A stretch of 64,000 nucleotides of DNA, taken from positions 1-64,000 of the forward strand of contig JANQGM010000005.1 of the NCBI GenBank assembly GCA_028277345.1, given 5' to 3'. This stretch comes from Candidatus Bipolaricaulota bacterium (GTDB lineage Bacteria > Bipolaricaulota > Bipolaricaulia > UBA7950 > UBA9294). Numbering within the stretch: the stretch's first letter is position 1; each line of letters opens with the position of its first letter. Shown piece after piece: positions 51,634-61,492 of the stretch. The notes beneath the pieces were generated by a model that saw only the letters and a program-made list of their open reading frames with translations, had not been told where the DNA came from and ran no database searches. The position numbers and the translations under genes are program-made.

Positions 51634-52744
51634 AGAAAACCCAGTGGCCGCCGAGGAATTCGCTCGAAGAACCCGTGCTGCCCAAGCGGCGCTTGAGGAT
51701 CGGAACTGGGATGGACTCATCGCGTTCTCCAGCTATCAGGAACGCCAGGGGCACGTCGCCTATCTCACCAATCACTTCATCCCCTTCCCCAACGTAATGA
51801 GCCACGTCGGATTCGGCCACGCAGCTGTCGTTCTCCCTTCCACGCGCTCTCCCGTTCTTGTCGCCCCGATGGGTTACGAAAAGGAAAAGGTTTACGGCAT
51901 CGAGGCCGCCAAGACAGGATTCAACCTCATGACTGACCTGATCGCATCCATTCGGGAGTGCGGACTCTCGGAATCGAGACTCGCGATCGTGGGTACCGAT
52001 GTCATCCCTGCGGAGTACTATGACGCGCTCAGGGAGGCCCTTCCAAACGCAACCCTCGAGCCGGCCAACGATGTGTTGGAAGCGCCACGTCAACTCAAGA
52101 GCGCCGCCGAGATCGAAGCCCTTCGGCAGGCTGCTCGAATCGCGGATGCGGGTCTGGAAGCCGGAATCGCGGCGGTGCAGGCCGGCGCTACGCAGTTCGA
52201 CGTCGAATTGGCTGCCCGCAAGGCGGCGCTGGAAGCAGGGGCCGACTTCATTCCCAGGGTTCGCGTTTCCTCCGGTCCTGCGATTAGCACGCTGGGTTGG
52301 CCGATGGTTCGCAATCAGCAACTTCAGGACGGCGATCTCGTCTATATCGATTTCATCGGATGGGTTCATGGCTATGGATTCGATAACTCGCGAGCCACTG
52401 TCGTTGGACCCCCCTCGGACGCGCAGCGTGACTATCTGGAGCACATGGTGGAGGCCACGGAATGGATGATTGGCGCACTGGAGCCGGGAAAGCCTATTGA
52501 GTTTTGCTTCACGCAATCCCGAGACCGGAACATCATGCCGTTTGGACATGGGATTGGACTCGACATTTGCGAGAACCCATGGGTCACCATCGGCAGACCG
52601 GTAACCCCTCAACCCGGGATGGTCCTATCGATCGAACCGATCGTCATCGACACAAAACTCGGAGGCATGAACATCGAGGACACGATTCTGATTACCGAAG
52701 ACGGCGTCGACGTGCTGAATCAGTGCTCAAGACGATTCTGGTAG
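51626..52744 (+). CDS. M24-family metallopeptidase/creatinase-fold hydrolase
   Basis: 372 aa from the GTG at 51,626, which has GAGGGGG 8 nt upstream; GTG at 51,617 is possible. N-terminal creatinase/prolidase domain, then the pita-bread catalytic domain with all five metal ligands in place: YIDFIGWVHGYGFDNSRA (two Asp), PFGHGIGLDICENP (His), LSIEPIVID and NIEDTILI (Glu). Family members are Xaa-Pro peptidases, creatinase and DddP. With intact ligands it should be metal-dependent. Overlaps the 2Fe-2S gene. Confidence 0.88.
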   Translation: MGRENPVAAEEFARRTRAAQAALEDRNWDGLIAFSSYQERQGHVAYLTNHFIPFPNVMSHVGFGHAAVVLPSTRSPVLVAPMGYEKEKVYGIEAAKTGFNLMTDLIASIRECGLSESRLAIVGTDVIPAEYYDALREALPNATLEPANDVLEAPRQLKSAAEIEALRQAARIADAGLEAGIAAVQAGATQFDVELAARKAALEAGADFIPRVRVSSGPAISTLGWPMVRNQQLQDGDLVYIDFIGWVHGYGFDNSRATVVGPPSDAQRDYLEHMVEATEWMIGALEPGKPIEFCFTQSRDRNIMPFGHGIGLDICENPWVTIGRPVTPQPGMVLSIEPIVIDTKLGGMNIEDTILITEDGVDVLNQCSRRFW

Positions 52745-52762
52745 CACACGGAAGGAGGTCCA

Positions 52763-53332
52763 ATGAGCCCGGATCCAACGATGATCCCTCTGGAGGATGC
52801 AGAACACGAGGTGATGCTTACCAGTCGCCGCATCGCGCTGTTACATCTCGCGTTCGCCAAGACCCTCATTGAGGAGTTCGGAGAGGAGCGAGGAACTGAA
52901 CTCACCATCAAAGCGATCAAGGCCTACGGCACCCGCGTGGGCCAAGAAGCCCGCGACGCCGTGCTCGCACAGGGACTGGAGTTGACACCGGAGAACTTCA
53001 GCGCAGGAGCAGCGCGTGGATTGCCAAAGATCGGCATGCATACCGGCCGCGACACACTGGTTGTCGATGGAGAACACAGATTCCGGGCATTTGGTTGTGT
53101 CATGGGCAAGGTCTGGAATGAGCTGGGCGAAGGAAAGCTCGGGCGGCTGTACTGTCTCGTCGATCCGGCCAAGTTCATGGCCTACAACCCACAGTTCAAG
53201 CTGGCTCATGCCAAGGCTCTGCCGGCTGGTGACGCCTGTTGTGAGTTCTGCATTCGGCCGACAACAGAGCAAGAACGCCAGGACTTCGCGTCCAACGACG
53301 CGGAGTGGACATATATCGATCAATGCGATTAA
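52763..53332 (+). CDS. ATC-hydrolase-family protein, copy B
   Basis: 189 aa. Same family as 47,309: RIALLHLAFAKTLIEEFGEE, GCVMGKVWNELGEGKLGRLY, CLVDPAKFMAYNPQFKLAHA and the signature AGDACCEFCIRP. Belongs to module 1, 18 bp after the M24 gene. Closest in pattern to copy C at 61,493. Reaction on the true substrate unknown. Confidence 0.75.
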   Translation: MSPDPTMIPLEDAEHEVMLTSRRIALLHLAFAKTLIEEFGEERGTELTIKAIKAYGTRVGQEARDAVLAQGLELTPENFSAGAARGLPKIGMHTGRDTLVVDGEHRFRAFGCVMGKVWNELGEGKLGRLYCLVDPAKFMAYNPQFKLAHAKALPAGDACCEFCIRPTTEQERQDFASNDAEWTYIDQCD

Positions 53333-53532
53333 AGGAGCGTGCATCGGTTCAGTTCGTCCATGAGACATCCCTTGTCGAATGCTTGCATGCAGGGGCTAAC
53401 GCCTTTTCACTGAGCGCCTGCGGTGCGGATTCATCAAGGGACCGAGCACGAGAAGAGGGCAAAGGGCGAAATCCCTCGGCGGCCAGCGGACGACGGAAGT
53501 GGGCGAAAGGTTCTCAAAGGAGGCCAAGACAC

Positions 53533-55338
53533 ATGAGGTTTCGAAGGCTACACACATGGGCGGCGGTCCTCACAGTGGTCGTGCTGGCTGTCAGTGCAGC
53601 GGGGGTTGCCCAGAGCGGAACAGTCAACAGCCCGGACACGCTCGTGACGGCACGTCCAGGCGGGATCGACACGCTCGACCCACACTACGGAAGTGATATT
53701 GGAAGCTCGATCTTTGTCGGAAACATCTACGGAGGGCTCCTTCGTCATCCCCGGTTTGGCACGGTTAATGACGTTGAGCCCGACTTAGCGACAGTGGTCC
53801 CGAGCTCGGAAAACGGACTCGTCACGGTCGCACCGGATGGAACGACGTTCGTCGGATTCCCCATTCGTCAGAACGTTTTGTTCCACAACGGCGCAACCCT
53901 GACGCCCGAGGATGTGCTGTACACATTCCAGCGCATCCTCATCACAGATGCTGGATACGGAGCGGACTTCAGAGACATCCTCTTGGGCGAGCCGGACATC
54001 AATCACTGGCTGGAGGAGGCAGGAATCGATGCCTTCTGGGACGCTATTCAACTCGCCGTTCAAATCAAGGGGAACATCGTCGAGTTCCGACTTCCCGAAC
54101 CGAACGTCGTCTTCCTTAATCTGTTCGCAGACGGCGGCCGGTATAACGCCATCATGAACAAGGCATGGTGTGTCGAACAAGACTGTTGGCCTGGGACAAA
54201 GGAAACCATCACTGACTACGCACTTGTCACACAGGCGGAAAATCCCATTCACGGAAAGACAAACGGGACCGGCCCATTCAAACTCGTGAACTGGGATGTC
54301 GGCTCAAGTGTGACGCTGGAACGATTCGATGACTACTGGGAGGGACCGGCCCCGTTGAAGACCGTCATTCGGCGCACGATCCCCGAGTGGGGAACGGCAA
54401 GATCCCTTCTTGAGCAAGGAGACGTCGATATCGTTACGCCGGAGGCATGGTACATCCCGCAGCTCGTCGGACTCCCCGGGGTCAATCTTGTGTTCCGAGA
54501 CGAGAGCTTGACGGTCACCTTCTTGCTGCTCAATCAAAACATCGATCCCACCGCAGCGAGTATTTGGAGCGGACAATTGGATGGTGCAGGGATTCCGCCC
54601 GACTTCTTCACGGACATCGATATTCGAAAGGCGATGAACTACGCCTTCAATCGCGATGCCGCCGTCGAAGCATCAGGACTCGGTTCGGTGATCCGAACCG
54701 TGATTCCTCCTGCGGTGCAGTACTACGACGAGGATCAGCCCTTCTACGCGTACGATCCTGAGAAGGCCGAAGAGCACTTCAAGGCTGCCTGGGGCGGCGA
54801 GGCGTGGGAGAAGGGATTCAAGTTCACGCTGTACTGGTCGTCTTTGGTTCCCACGTGGGAAGCGTATGCTCAGATCCTTGAGGCAGGCGTTGAAGCCATC
54901 AATCCCAAGTTCCAGATCGAGGTGCAGGGACTGGAATGGCCAAGCTACATCGACGGCTGGTGGGGTGGATTGAGCCCGTTTGGCGGCCCCTTCCCCGTGT
55001 ACGTTCTCGGAAACATCTATACGTCCACGGATGCCAGCATGGTGGAGTCGGTCATGGCCTCCACGGGAGCGTTCGGAAGCACGCTTGGATACTCCGCACA
55101 GGCGAGAGAGGAGTTTGATCCCCTGCTCGCGTTGGGCGTGCAAACCTTTGAGGCGGAGGCGCGGCGGGAGATCTACGAAGACCTCCAGCGTCTTTGCTAT
55201 GAGAACGCGCTGGTCATCCCCAGCCACGTTGGCGGGAATGTCTTCGCCATGCGAGACTGGGTCCAGGGCTTCTACATGCTCGAATCCTGGAGACGAGGGA
55301 CGGACTTCTACACGATCTGGAAAGGATATCCAGAATAA
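53533..55338 (+). CDS. Family 5 (peptide-type) ABC substrate-binding protein
   Basis: 601 aa, ATG with AAGGAGG 9 nt upstream. Signal peptide RRLHTWAAVLTVVVLAVSAA then GVAQS. SBP_bac_5 features: LDPHYGSDIGSSIFVGNIYG, FHNGATLTPEDVLYTFQRIL, HGKTNGTGPFKLVNWDVGSS, DIDIRKAMNYAFNRDAAVEA. Captures the compound imported by the two permeases downstream. The family covers oligopeptides, opines, glutathione and others, so the ligand is open. Confidence 0.92.
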   Translation: MRFRRLHTWAAVLTVVVLAVSAAGVAQSGTVNSPDTLVTARPGGIDTLDPHYGSDIGSSIFVGNIYGGLLRHPRFGTVNDVEPDLATVVPSSENGLVTVAPDGTTFVGFPIRQNVLFHNGATLTPEDVLYTFQRILITDAGYGADFRDILLGEPDINHWLEEAGIDAFWDAIQLAVQIKGNIVEFRLPEPNVVFLNLFADGGRYNAIMNKAWCVEQDCWPGTKETITDYALVTQAENPIHGKTNGTGPFKLVNWDVGSSVTLERFDDYWEGPAPLKTVIRRTIPEWGTARSLLEQGDVDIVTPEAWYIPQLVGLPGVNLVFRDESLTVTFLLLNQNIDPTAASIWSGQLDGAGIPPDFFTDIDIRKAMNYAFNRDAAVEASGLGSVIRTVIPPAVQYYDEDQPFYAYDPEKAEEHFKAAWGGEAWEKGFKFTLYWSSLVPTWEAYAQILEAGVEAINPKFQIEVQGLEWPSYIDGWWGGLSPFGGPFPVYVLGNIYTSTDASMVESVMASTGAFGSTLGYSAQAREEFDPLLALGVQTFEAEARREIYEDLQRLCYENALVIPSHVGGNVFAMRDWVQGFYMLESWRRGTDFYTIWKGYPE

Positions 55339-55355
55339 GAGACTCAAGTCGCTGA

Positions 55356-55421
55356 GAGTGGCCCGCCCAATCCATCGGGAGGGCCACTCCCATCTTGTCC
55401 CGCACGAGACGGCTCGTGCGG
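55356..55421 (+). other. Two tandem RNA hairpins between binding protein and permease
   Basis: GAGTGGCCC/GGGCCACTC (9 bp, 55,356-55,389) and CCGCACGAG/CTCGTGCGG (9 bp, loop ACGG, 55,400-55,421). No strong T-run follows. They probably stabilise the binding-protein mRNA or attenuate read-through, as is common after such genes. Confidence 0.65.
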
Positions 55422-55452
55422 AAGAAATGGCAGAATCAGGAGAAGCAAACGG

Positions 55453-56490
55453 ATGCTCACCTACATCGCTCGGCGCTTCATGCTCTTTCCTCTCGTTCTT
55501 TTCGGTGTGACGGCGCTGATCTTCTTTCTGATGCAGTTTTTGACTCCGTACCAATTGGTTGCGCTGTATGTAACAGACATCACAGAACTGCAGAAGGGGC
55601 CCGAGCATCTCGAGAATCTTGTCGAGCGGCATGGGCTGAACGATCCCTTTCTGGTGAAGTACAGCAAGTGGCTCGGAAGCCTGCTTCGAGGAAACCTCGG
55701 GTGGTCCAGATCCGCACGGATGCCGGTTGGAGCGGCCCTCAAGCGATTCTTCCCCTCGACGCTCGAGCTTGTCCTGTGGGCCTCTATCCCCATCGTCCTG
55801 GGTGGCGTGTGGCTGGGCACAATTTCAGCCACACGGAAGGACACGCTTATCGATCACGGCGCCCGCCTCTGGGCACTTGCCGGGGTCTCTCTGCCCGCCT
55901 TTCTCTTGAGTTTATTTCTGCTCACGCTCTTCTATACGAAGACGGGGTGGTTCCCCCCAGGCAGCATTAGTCTTTGGGCGGAAAAACTCATCCTATCCGG
56001 CGAGTTTAGGCAGTATACGGGGGTCTATACGCTGGACGCGCTCCTGAACGGGAACCTCGCTGTGTTCTTCGACGCGCTTCGACATCTTGCCCTTCCCTGC
56101 GTGGCATTGATCATTGTCCAATGGGCCAGCCTCATGAGGATTATGCGATCCACCATGCTGGAAGCCATGCGACAAGACTACGTGACCACGGCGCGGGCGA
56201 AAGGATTGCGAGAGAGAATCGTCATCAACAAACATGCGCGCCGAAACGCGCTCCTGCCCGTTGTGACGATCGCCGGCGCAATGATCGCGAGAATGATCGG
56301 AGGCCTTGTCGTCATCGAAACTGTCTTCAGTCGGAAGGGTCTGGGTTCCTTTGCCATGAGCGCGGCCCTCCAGCTCGACTTTCCGGCGATCCTTGGATTT
56401 ACCCTCTTGATTACAGCGGTAACCGTTTCCGCGAACCTTGTCGTCGACCTGCTTTACGCATGGATCGATCCCCGGGTTCGTCTGAGTTAG
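55453..56490 (+). CDS. ABC permease, DppB type
   Basis: 345 aa, about six membrane helices, beginning MLTYIARRFMLFPLVLFGVT. The EAA loop is present as TARAKGLRERIVINKHARRN. It pairs with the next gene to form the peptide-type channel. AGGAG 10 nt upstream. Confidence 0.93.
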   Translation: MLTYIARRFMLFPLVLFGVTALIFFLMQFLTPYQLVALYVTDITELQKGPEHLENLVERHGLNDPFLVKYSKWLGSLLRGNLGWSRSARMPVGAALKRFFPSTLELVLWASIPIVLGGVWLGTISATRKDTLIDHGARLWALAGVSLPAFLLSLFLLTLFYTKTGWFPPGSISLWAEKLILSGEFRQYTGVYTLDALLNGNLAVFFDALRHLALPCVALIIVQWASLMRIMRSTMLEAMRQDYVTTARAKGLRERIVINKHARRNALLPVVTIAGAMIARMIGGLVVIETVFSRKGLGSFAMSAALQLDFPAILGFTLLITAVTVSANLVVDLLYAWIDPRVRLS

Positions 56491-56503
56491 CAATAGGAGG
56501 ACT

Positions 56504-57376
56504 ATGAAGGTGCTACGACGGTTCTTGACGAATCCTCTATCTGCCATTGGGCTCTTGCTGCTCGTTGGGTTTGCCGTCATTGCCATTCTCGCCCCCTTCA
56601 TTGCTCCTCCTGAGGAGAACCAAAGTCCCTATCGAATCCCAAGAGACGGATGGATGAGCGAACCACAAGCCCCGAGCCCCGAGCATCCCTTCGGCACCAC
56701 ACAGGGCCAATACGACATCTTCTACGGCGTCATCTGGGGAACGCGAACCGCATTTCGTATCGGGATTACGCTTGTCGCCGTCGCCAGCTCCATCGGCATA
56801 GTCATCGGGTCCATTGCCGCGTATTTCGGGGGGTGGGTTGATGAAGTCATCATGCGAATTACCGATGTTTTCTTCGCCTTCCCGTATCTGGTCGCGGCGA
56901 TGGTCGTCACAACCATTCTTGGAAAGGGACTGGATCGGATGATGTTCGCGTTGATCTTGTTCGGGTGGATGCCAACCGCACGTTTGATCCGCAGTCAGAT
57001 CCTCGTGTTGAAGGAGACGGCCTACGTTGAGGCCATTCGTGCCATTGGAGGAAGCCACCTTCGCATTCTCTTCCGGCACATCATGCCCAATGCCATCTTC
57101 CCTGTCATCGTTCAGGCGACCATGGCCATCGGTTTCATGATCGTTCTCGCGGCGACCCTAAGCTTCCTCGGTCTTGGCGCTGAGCCCGGATACGCCGATT
57201 GGGGGCAAATGATCAGCATTGCTCGAAACTGGGTCGTCATGCCGCCCGGAACGCCTTTTAAGTACTGGTATACCATCGTCTTCCCAGGCGTTTCCCTTCT
57301 TCTGTTTTCCTTGAGCTGGAACCTGGTCGGAGATGCGTTTCGAGATATCTATGATCCCCGCTTGAAAGGTCGCTAG
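56504..57376 (+). CDS. ABC permease, DppC type
   Basis: 290 aa. N-terminal OppC_N region (FLTNPLSAIGLLLLVGFAVI) and EAA loop AIRAIGGSHLRILFRHIMPN. 13 bp after the first permease. The ATPase genes (DppD/DppF type) normally next are absent within the window; unrelated enzymes follow. Confidence 0.93.
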   Translation: MKVLRRFLTNPLSAIGLLLLVGFAVIAILAPFIAPPEENQSPYRIPRDGWMSEPQAPSPEHPFGTTQGQYDIFYGVIWGTRTAFRIGITLVAVASSIGIVIGSIAAYFGGWVDEVIMRITDVFFAFPYLVAAMVVTTILGKGLDRMMFALILFGWMPTARLIRSQILVLKETAYVEAIRAIGGSHLRILFRHIMPNAIFPVIVQATMAIGFMIVLAATLSFLGLGAEPGYADWGQMISIARNWVVMPPGTPFKYWYTIVFPGVSLLLFSLSWNLVGDAFRDIYDPRLKGR

Positions 57377-57404
57377 AACGTCGCGTGCTGGAAGGAGTGA
57401 CCGT

Positions 57405-58724
57405 ATGTCCGACACGAATCAGAACCTCAACAGGGCCCATATCGAGCTTTCGAGCCAGTGCGTTCTTCTCGATGAGGCCGTTGGCATCCGCCTCTCTGGG
57501 TTTCCTGAGACCACAAGGGTGGACGTCACAGCATCCATGCGAGATGACGTGAACCGAATGTGGTCATCGCAAGCCTCCTTCCGGACGGATGCTTCCGGTG
57601 CTGTAGATCTCTCCTGCCAGGCCCCGGAGAACGGTGATTACGACACGGCGGATTCGATGGGCCTTGTTTGGTCCTTGGCCCTTGCTCCGGAGGAGCCGAA
57701 CCAATCCCTCTTCGCCAAGACGGGCCTCGATCCGACGATCATCACGTTCACCGCCTCTTCGGCGGATGAAACGGTTGCCTCTGAAACGCTGAAGCAACTC
57801 CACGTCTCTCCCGATGTCGAGCGAATTCCCGTACGGGATGACGCGCTACGCGGAACCTATTTCAAACCAGCTGGACAAGGACCGTTCCCGGCGGTGATCG
57901 TGGTTGGAGGATCCGGTGGAGGGCTGCAGGAAGGGCATGCCGCGCTGTTCGCATCCCGTGGTATCGCGGCGTTTGCGCTCGCCTATTTCGCGTTCGATGA
58001 CCTCCCCAAGCATCTCATCGAAATCCCGTTGGAGTATTTCAAGGCAGCCATCGACTGGATAGGGAAACGGCAAGAGATCGATGAAAATCGTCTTGCACTG
58101 GTGGGAAAATCGCGCGGTGCCGAGGTTGCGCTGCAGGTCGGAAGCCTGTTCCCAGAGGTACGCGCCGTCATCGGCTATGTTCCTAGCCACGTGATCTGGA
58201 GCGGCATCGGAGATGCTGGACGTGGTGAAGTCTTTGCCTGGACCCATCATGGCAAGGGAATCCCGTTCATGCCCAATCGGATGTCTCCTTCGCAAGCCGC
58301 TGAGATCTTCTCAAAACCGCAAATTCCTCTGACACCCATGTTCTTGATCAACCTCGAGGACTCGGAAGCCGTTGAGCGCGTATCCATCCCCGTGGAGCGC
58401 ATCAGCGGTCCCGTATTGCTCATCTCGGGCTTGGACGATCAGATGTGGCCGTCTGCGATGATGGGACATGCCGTGACGCAACGGCTGGAAGACCGCGGGC
58501 ATCCCTACGTTCACAAGCATCTAGCGTACCCTGATGCGGGGCACATGATCCTCATGCCCTATCTGCCGACCACGCGCAACGCGTCACAACACCCCGTGAC
58601 CCACCAAATCTATGCCTTCGGCGGAACACCGAAGGGCTGTGCTGAAGCGAATGTGGATTCGTGGACGCAGGTGCTCGACTTCCTGCGCACGGCATTCCCG
58701 GAAAGAGACGGCGAGAGCGCATGA
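57405..58724 (+). CDS. BAAT/acyl-CoA thioesterase-family hydrolase
   Basis: 439 aa. The N-terminal domain (about 10-135, VGIRLSGFPETTRVDVTAS) matches the beta-sandwich of acyl-CoA thioesterases and bile acid-CoA:amino acid N-acyltransferases. The C-terminal alpha/beta hydrolase has FPAVIVVGGSGGGLQEGHAA, nucleophile LVGKSRGAEVAL, acid SGLDDQMWPSAM and His YPDAGHMILMPY. The human enzymes use Cys; here it is Ser, as in thioesterases. It could release or form an amide or thioester in the pathway. Confidence 0.85.
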   Translation: MSDTNQNLNRAHIELSSQCVLLDEAVGIRLSGFPETTRVDVTASMRDDVNRMWSSQASFRTDASGAVDLSCQAPENGDYDTADSMGLVWSLALAPEEPNQSLFAKTGLDPTIITFTASSADETVASETLKQLHVSPDVERIPVRDDALRGTYFKPAGQGPFPAVIVVGGSGGGLQEGHAALFASRGIAAFALAYFAFDDLPKHLIEIPLEYFKAAIDWIGKRQEIDENRLALVGKSRGAEVALQVGSLFPEVRAVIGYVPSHVIWSGIGDAGRGEVFAWTHHGKGIPFMPNRMSPSQAAEIFSKPQIPLTPMFLINLEDSEAVERVSIPVERISGPVLLISGLDDQMWPSAMMGHAVTQRLEDRGHPYVHKHLAYPDAGHMILMPYLPTTRNASQHPVTHQIYAFGGTPKGCAEANVDSWTQVLDFLRTAFPERDGESA

Positions 58725-59422
58725 CGAAACTTGGCGAGTTCACGGAAGCGTTGATCCTCAAGCAAGCTCAGCATGAATACGACCATGGCGAGGCTCGGGT
58801 TCCCCTTCGAGTTAGCTCCACCTCGTTGCTTTGCGTCGATCTGCTCAAGGAGTTTGTGGAGCCGCAGTGGTCGCCGCTGTGGATTCCGGAGGCAACTCGG
58901 CAAGTGTCGCGCATCCGTAACTTGCAGGAGGCATGTCGCCGACTCGGCATCCCCATCATTCACATCGGCTATGAGACCACCCTTCAAGGGCTAGATGGGC
59001 CTGCGCCAATGCGCAAGGTGCCCATCAGTTCGTCCATGCAGGAGTTCATGGGACAGCTTTTTGTCGTGCCGGAGTTCTTCGAACCGGTTGCGCCCCAGCC
59101 AGGCGAACTGATTGTCCTGAAGCATACGTATAGCGCGTTCCATGGAACGGCGCTGGAGACCCTCCTGAGAAACCTAGGCATCGAAACCGTCGTGATTGCC
59201 GGAACCATGACGAACTTCTGCTGTGGCGCGACCGCCCGAGAGGCCTATTGGCATGGATTTCACGTTGTGATGGGATCCGATGTCAATTCCAGTGATGATG
59301 CCGCCTGTCATGCGGCCGAGCTTCGGACATTGCGTCGCGGATACGCACGAATCTTGGAAAGCTCGGACATCATCGCCGAGCTTGAAGCCAGCCAGGACGA
59401 TCCTTCCCGCCGACCCTCATGA
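58721..59422 (+). CDS. Isochorismatase-family cysteine hydrolase
   Basis: 233 aa. Catalytic residues: Asp in LLCVDLLKEFVEP, Lys in LIVLKHTYSAFHGT, Cys in TMTNFCCGATAREA. The fold covers nicotinamidase, N-carbamoylsarcosine amidohydrolase and ureidoacrylate hydrolase, so amide or carbamoyl hydrolysis is likely. ATGA overlap with the thioesterase-like gene upstream and the 2Fe-2S gene downstream. Confidence 0.92.
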   Translation: MTKLGEFTEALILKQAQHEYDHGEARVPLRVSSTSLLCVDLLKEFVEPQWSPLWIPEATRQVSRIRNLQEACRRLGIPIIHIGYETTLQGLDGPAPMRKVPISSSMQEFMGQLFVVPEFFEPVAPQPGELIVLKHTYSAFHGTALETLLRNLGIETVVIAGTMTNFCCGATAREAYWHGFHVVMGSDVNSSDDAACHAAELRTLRRGYARILESSDIIAELEASQDDPSRRPS

Positions 59423-59784
59423 CGACACAGAAGAAGCCGCCCGACGAGATTACCATTCGACTGTTTCGCTTCGATCCAGCGTTCGAGCAGGAACCTCGAT
59501 ACGAGGTAATCACCTACGCCACAGAGGAGCCCCTATCGGTCATGGTGCTCATGCAACAGCTTCATGCTCTCGATCCCGAGCGCGCCTGCAGAACATCCAT
59601 GTGCTTCAAAGGGGCCTGCGGCGCCTGCCTTGTCCAGCTCAACGGAAGAAGCGTTCTTGGGTGCTCAACCCTCATCCGCCCTGGCGAGGAGATCAGATTG
59701 GATCCGCATCCGGGCTTCAAGCACATCCGGGATCTTGTTGTTGATTTCTCCAATCCCGTATCAACAGAAGGAGAATCGCCATGA
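59419..59784 (+). CDS. 2Fe-2S ferredoxin-domain protein, module 2
   Basis: 121 aa, same size and layout as the protein at 51,268. Cluster ligands in CFKGACGACLVQLNG and LGC; N-terminal ITIRLFRFDPAFEQEPRYEV. Overlaps both neighbours by 4 bp (ATGA). Confidence 0.87.
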   Translation: MTTQKKPPDEITIRLFRFDPAFEQEPRYEVITYATEEPLSVMVLMQQLHALDPERACRTSMCFKGACGACLVQLNGRSVLGCSTLIRPGEEIRLDPHPGFKHIRDLVVDFSNPVSTEGESP

Positions 59785-61466
59785 GGACCTTCGGAAGGGT
59801 TCCGTCAGATGTCCTTGTCATCGGTGGGGGCGCCGCCGGAGTCCGGGCTGCCCTGGCTGCAAGTGAAAACGGCGCCAAGACGATGCTTGTGTGCAAGAGT
59901 CCCATTGCTCGATCAGGAATCACCATCACCGCGGGCGGGGGAATTCAAGCCCCCTTTCATCCCGAAGATAGCGAAGCGCTGTTCTTTCAAGATGTCGTCC
60001 GTTACGGATACGGATTGGCGGATGAACCGCTTGTTGAAGCGCTGACGATGGCAGCTGCGGACCGGGTCCTAGATTTAGAGCGCTATGGCGTTCGATTTCG
60101 CATGAAAGAAGATGGCACGAGACTACAGTATCAGATGCCCGGTCAGTCGGCCCCTCGCAATGTCCGTTTAGCCGCAGAGGGTGTGGGGATGATGCGTGGC
60201 CTTCACGGAGCCCTTCTTCGTAGCTCGGTGACCGTTCTTGAAGATGTGGCAACGGTCTCCCTGCTTCAAGCTGAAGAAGGTTCGGTGGTTGGCGCCTCTT
60301 GTCTCGACGTTCGATCTGGGCAACCACTATCCCTCTTGGCCAAAAGCGTCATCCTTGCCACGGGAGGTTGCCAGGCGCTGTGGGACGTCACGGATTGTCC
60401 GACGGATGCGACGGGAGACGGCTTGGTCCTCGCCTATGAAAGCGGCGCTGAACTCATCGACCTGGAAATGATCCTGTTCTACCCGTCCATCATCGTCCAT
60501 CCTCTTTCAGCAAAAGGATCGTTTGTGCATTACGAGTGGTTGAGTGACTGGGCATGTGACGGAGAAATTCGTGACGTTCGGGGGGCATCCGTTCTGCCCA
60601 AGCCGCTTCCGGTACGGGATGTCGCCATGAGAACCATGTGGCGGGCCATTCAAGAGGGGCGAGGAGCCCCGCATGGAGGTCTGTGGTGGGATGTCTCTGA
60701 TTCGCCGAAAGGCTACGTCGCTGTGGATGCATTCCTTCAAGGGCAACAGTACCGATACCTTCGCGATCGATTGGGTATCGATCCATCCAGGACGCCGATT
60801 GAGGTTGCTCCCGGAGCCCACTACCAGCTTGGAGGGGTCCGGATTAACCGTCGATCCAAAACGAACGTCTCAGGGCTCTTCGCCGTTCCGGAAACAGCCG
60901 GAAACATCGAAGGCGCAAACCGCCTATCAGGTAGCGCGCTGGCCGCCACGCAGGTCTTCGGGGAGATCGCCGGCCGCGAGGCAGCAGCCAGGGCATCGAG
61001 GGTTGGCCAGGTTCCGCCGTCTCAATCCTCCCAAGCCTACACTAGGGATATCATCGATCGTCGCCTCGGATTCGCCACGGATCCGAGGGAGGCGCCGATC
61101 CTTCGAACTCAATTGAGGAAACTCGTCGGACGTTGCCTAGGCATTGAACGCTCCGAAATGGAGCTGACAAGAGGGAGGGAAGAACTCTCTGTCCTCTCCG
61201 ATGGATGTGATCGACTTGGGGTGCGCCTTCGGGCCGGCTTTCAACAGCCGCTGTTGGAGATCCTCGAACTCGAGAAAATGATTGGAGTGGCGGAACTGCT
61301 CTTCCTTAGCGCCTTGGAACGACGGGAGTCACGGGGACACCATTACCGATCCGACTTCCCTGAGACAGAAAGCGGATGGCGCTGCCACACCTGCGTTTCC
61401 TCTTCCCCCAATGGACCCCGCATCCACACGGCAGCGATCGACCAACTCGGACAACCTGGGGGATGA
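59781..61466 (+). CDS. Fumarate-reductase-like flavoprotein, module 2
   Basis: 561 aa. FAD motif DVLVIGGGAAGVRAALAASE, VILATGGCQALWDVT, and NVSGLFAVPETAGNIEGANR. Unlike module 1 it keeps the family active-site segment as GAHYQLGGVRI. The C-terminal ESRGHHYRSDFPETESGW is conserved. Coupled to its own 2Fe-2S protein. Likely a soluble two-component dehydrogenase or reductase; direction and substrate unknown. Confidence 0.85.
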   Translation: MRTFGRVPSDVLVIGGGAAGVRAALAASENGAKTMLVCKSPIARSGITITAGGGIQAPFHPEDSEALFFQDVVRYGYGLADEPLVEALTMAAADRVLDLERYGVRFRMKEDGTRLQYQMPGQSAPRNVRLAAEGVGMMRGLHGALLRSSVTVLEDVATVSLLQAEEGSVVGASCLDVRSGQPLSLLAKSVILATGGCQALWDVTDCPTDATGDGLVLAYESGAELIDLEMILFYPSIIVHPLSAKGSFVHYEWLSDWACDGEIRDVRGASVLPKPLPVRDVAMRTMWRAIQEGRGAPHGGLWWDVSDSPKGYVAVDAFLQGQQYRYLRDRLGIDPSRTPIEVAPGAHYQLGGVRINRRSKTNVSGLFAVPETAGNIEGANRLSGSALAATQVFGEIAGREAAARASRVGQVPPSQSSQAYTRDIIDRRLGFATDPREAPILRTQLRKLVGRCLGIERSEMELTRGREELSVLSDGCDRLGVRLRAGFQQPLLEILELEKMIGVAELLFLSALERRESRGHHYRSDFPETESGWRCHTCVSSSPNGPRIHTAAIDQLGQPGG

Positions 61467-61492
61467 CCGTGAATTCCGGATGGGAGGATACG

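Noticed and set aside
51626-52744. Creatinase, making a creatinine pathway with the isochorismatase-fold hydrolase
   Set aside because: All five M24 metal ligands are kept, whereas creatinase has lost them; no creatininase or sarcosine oxidase is present.
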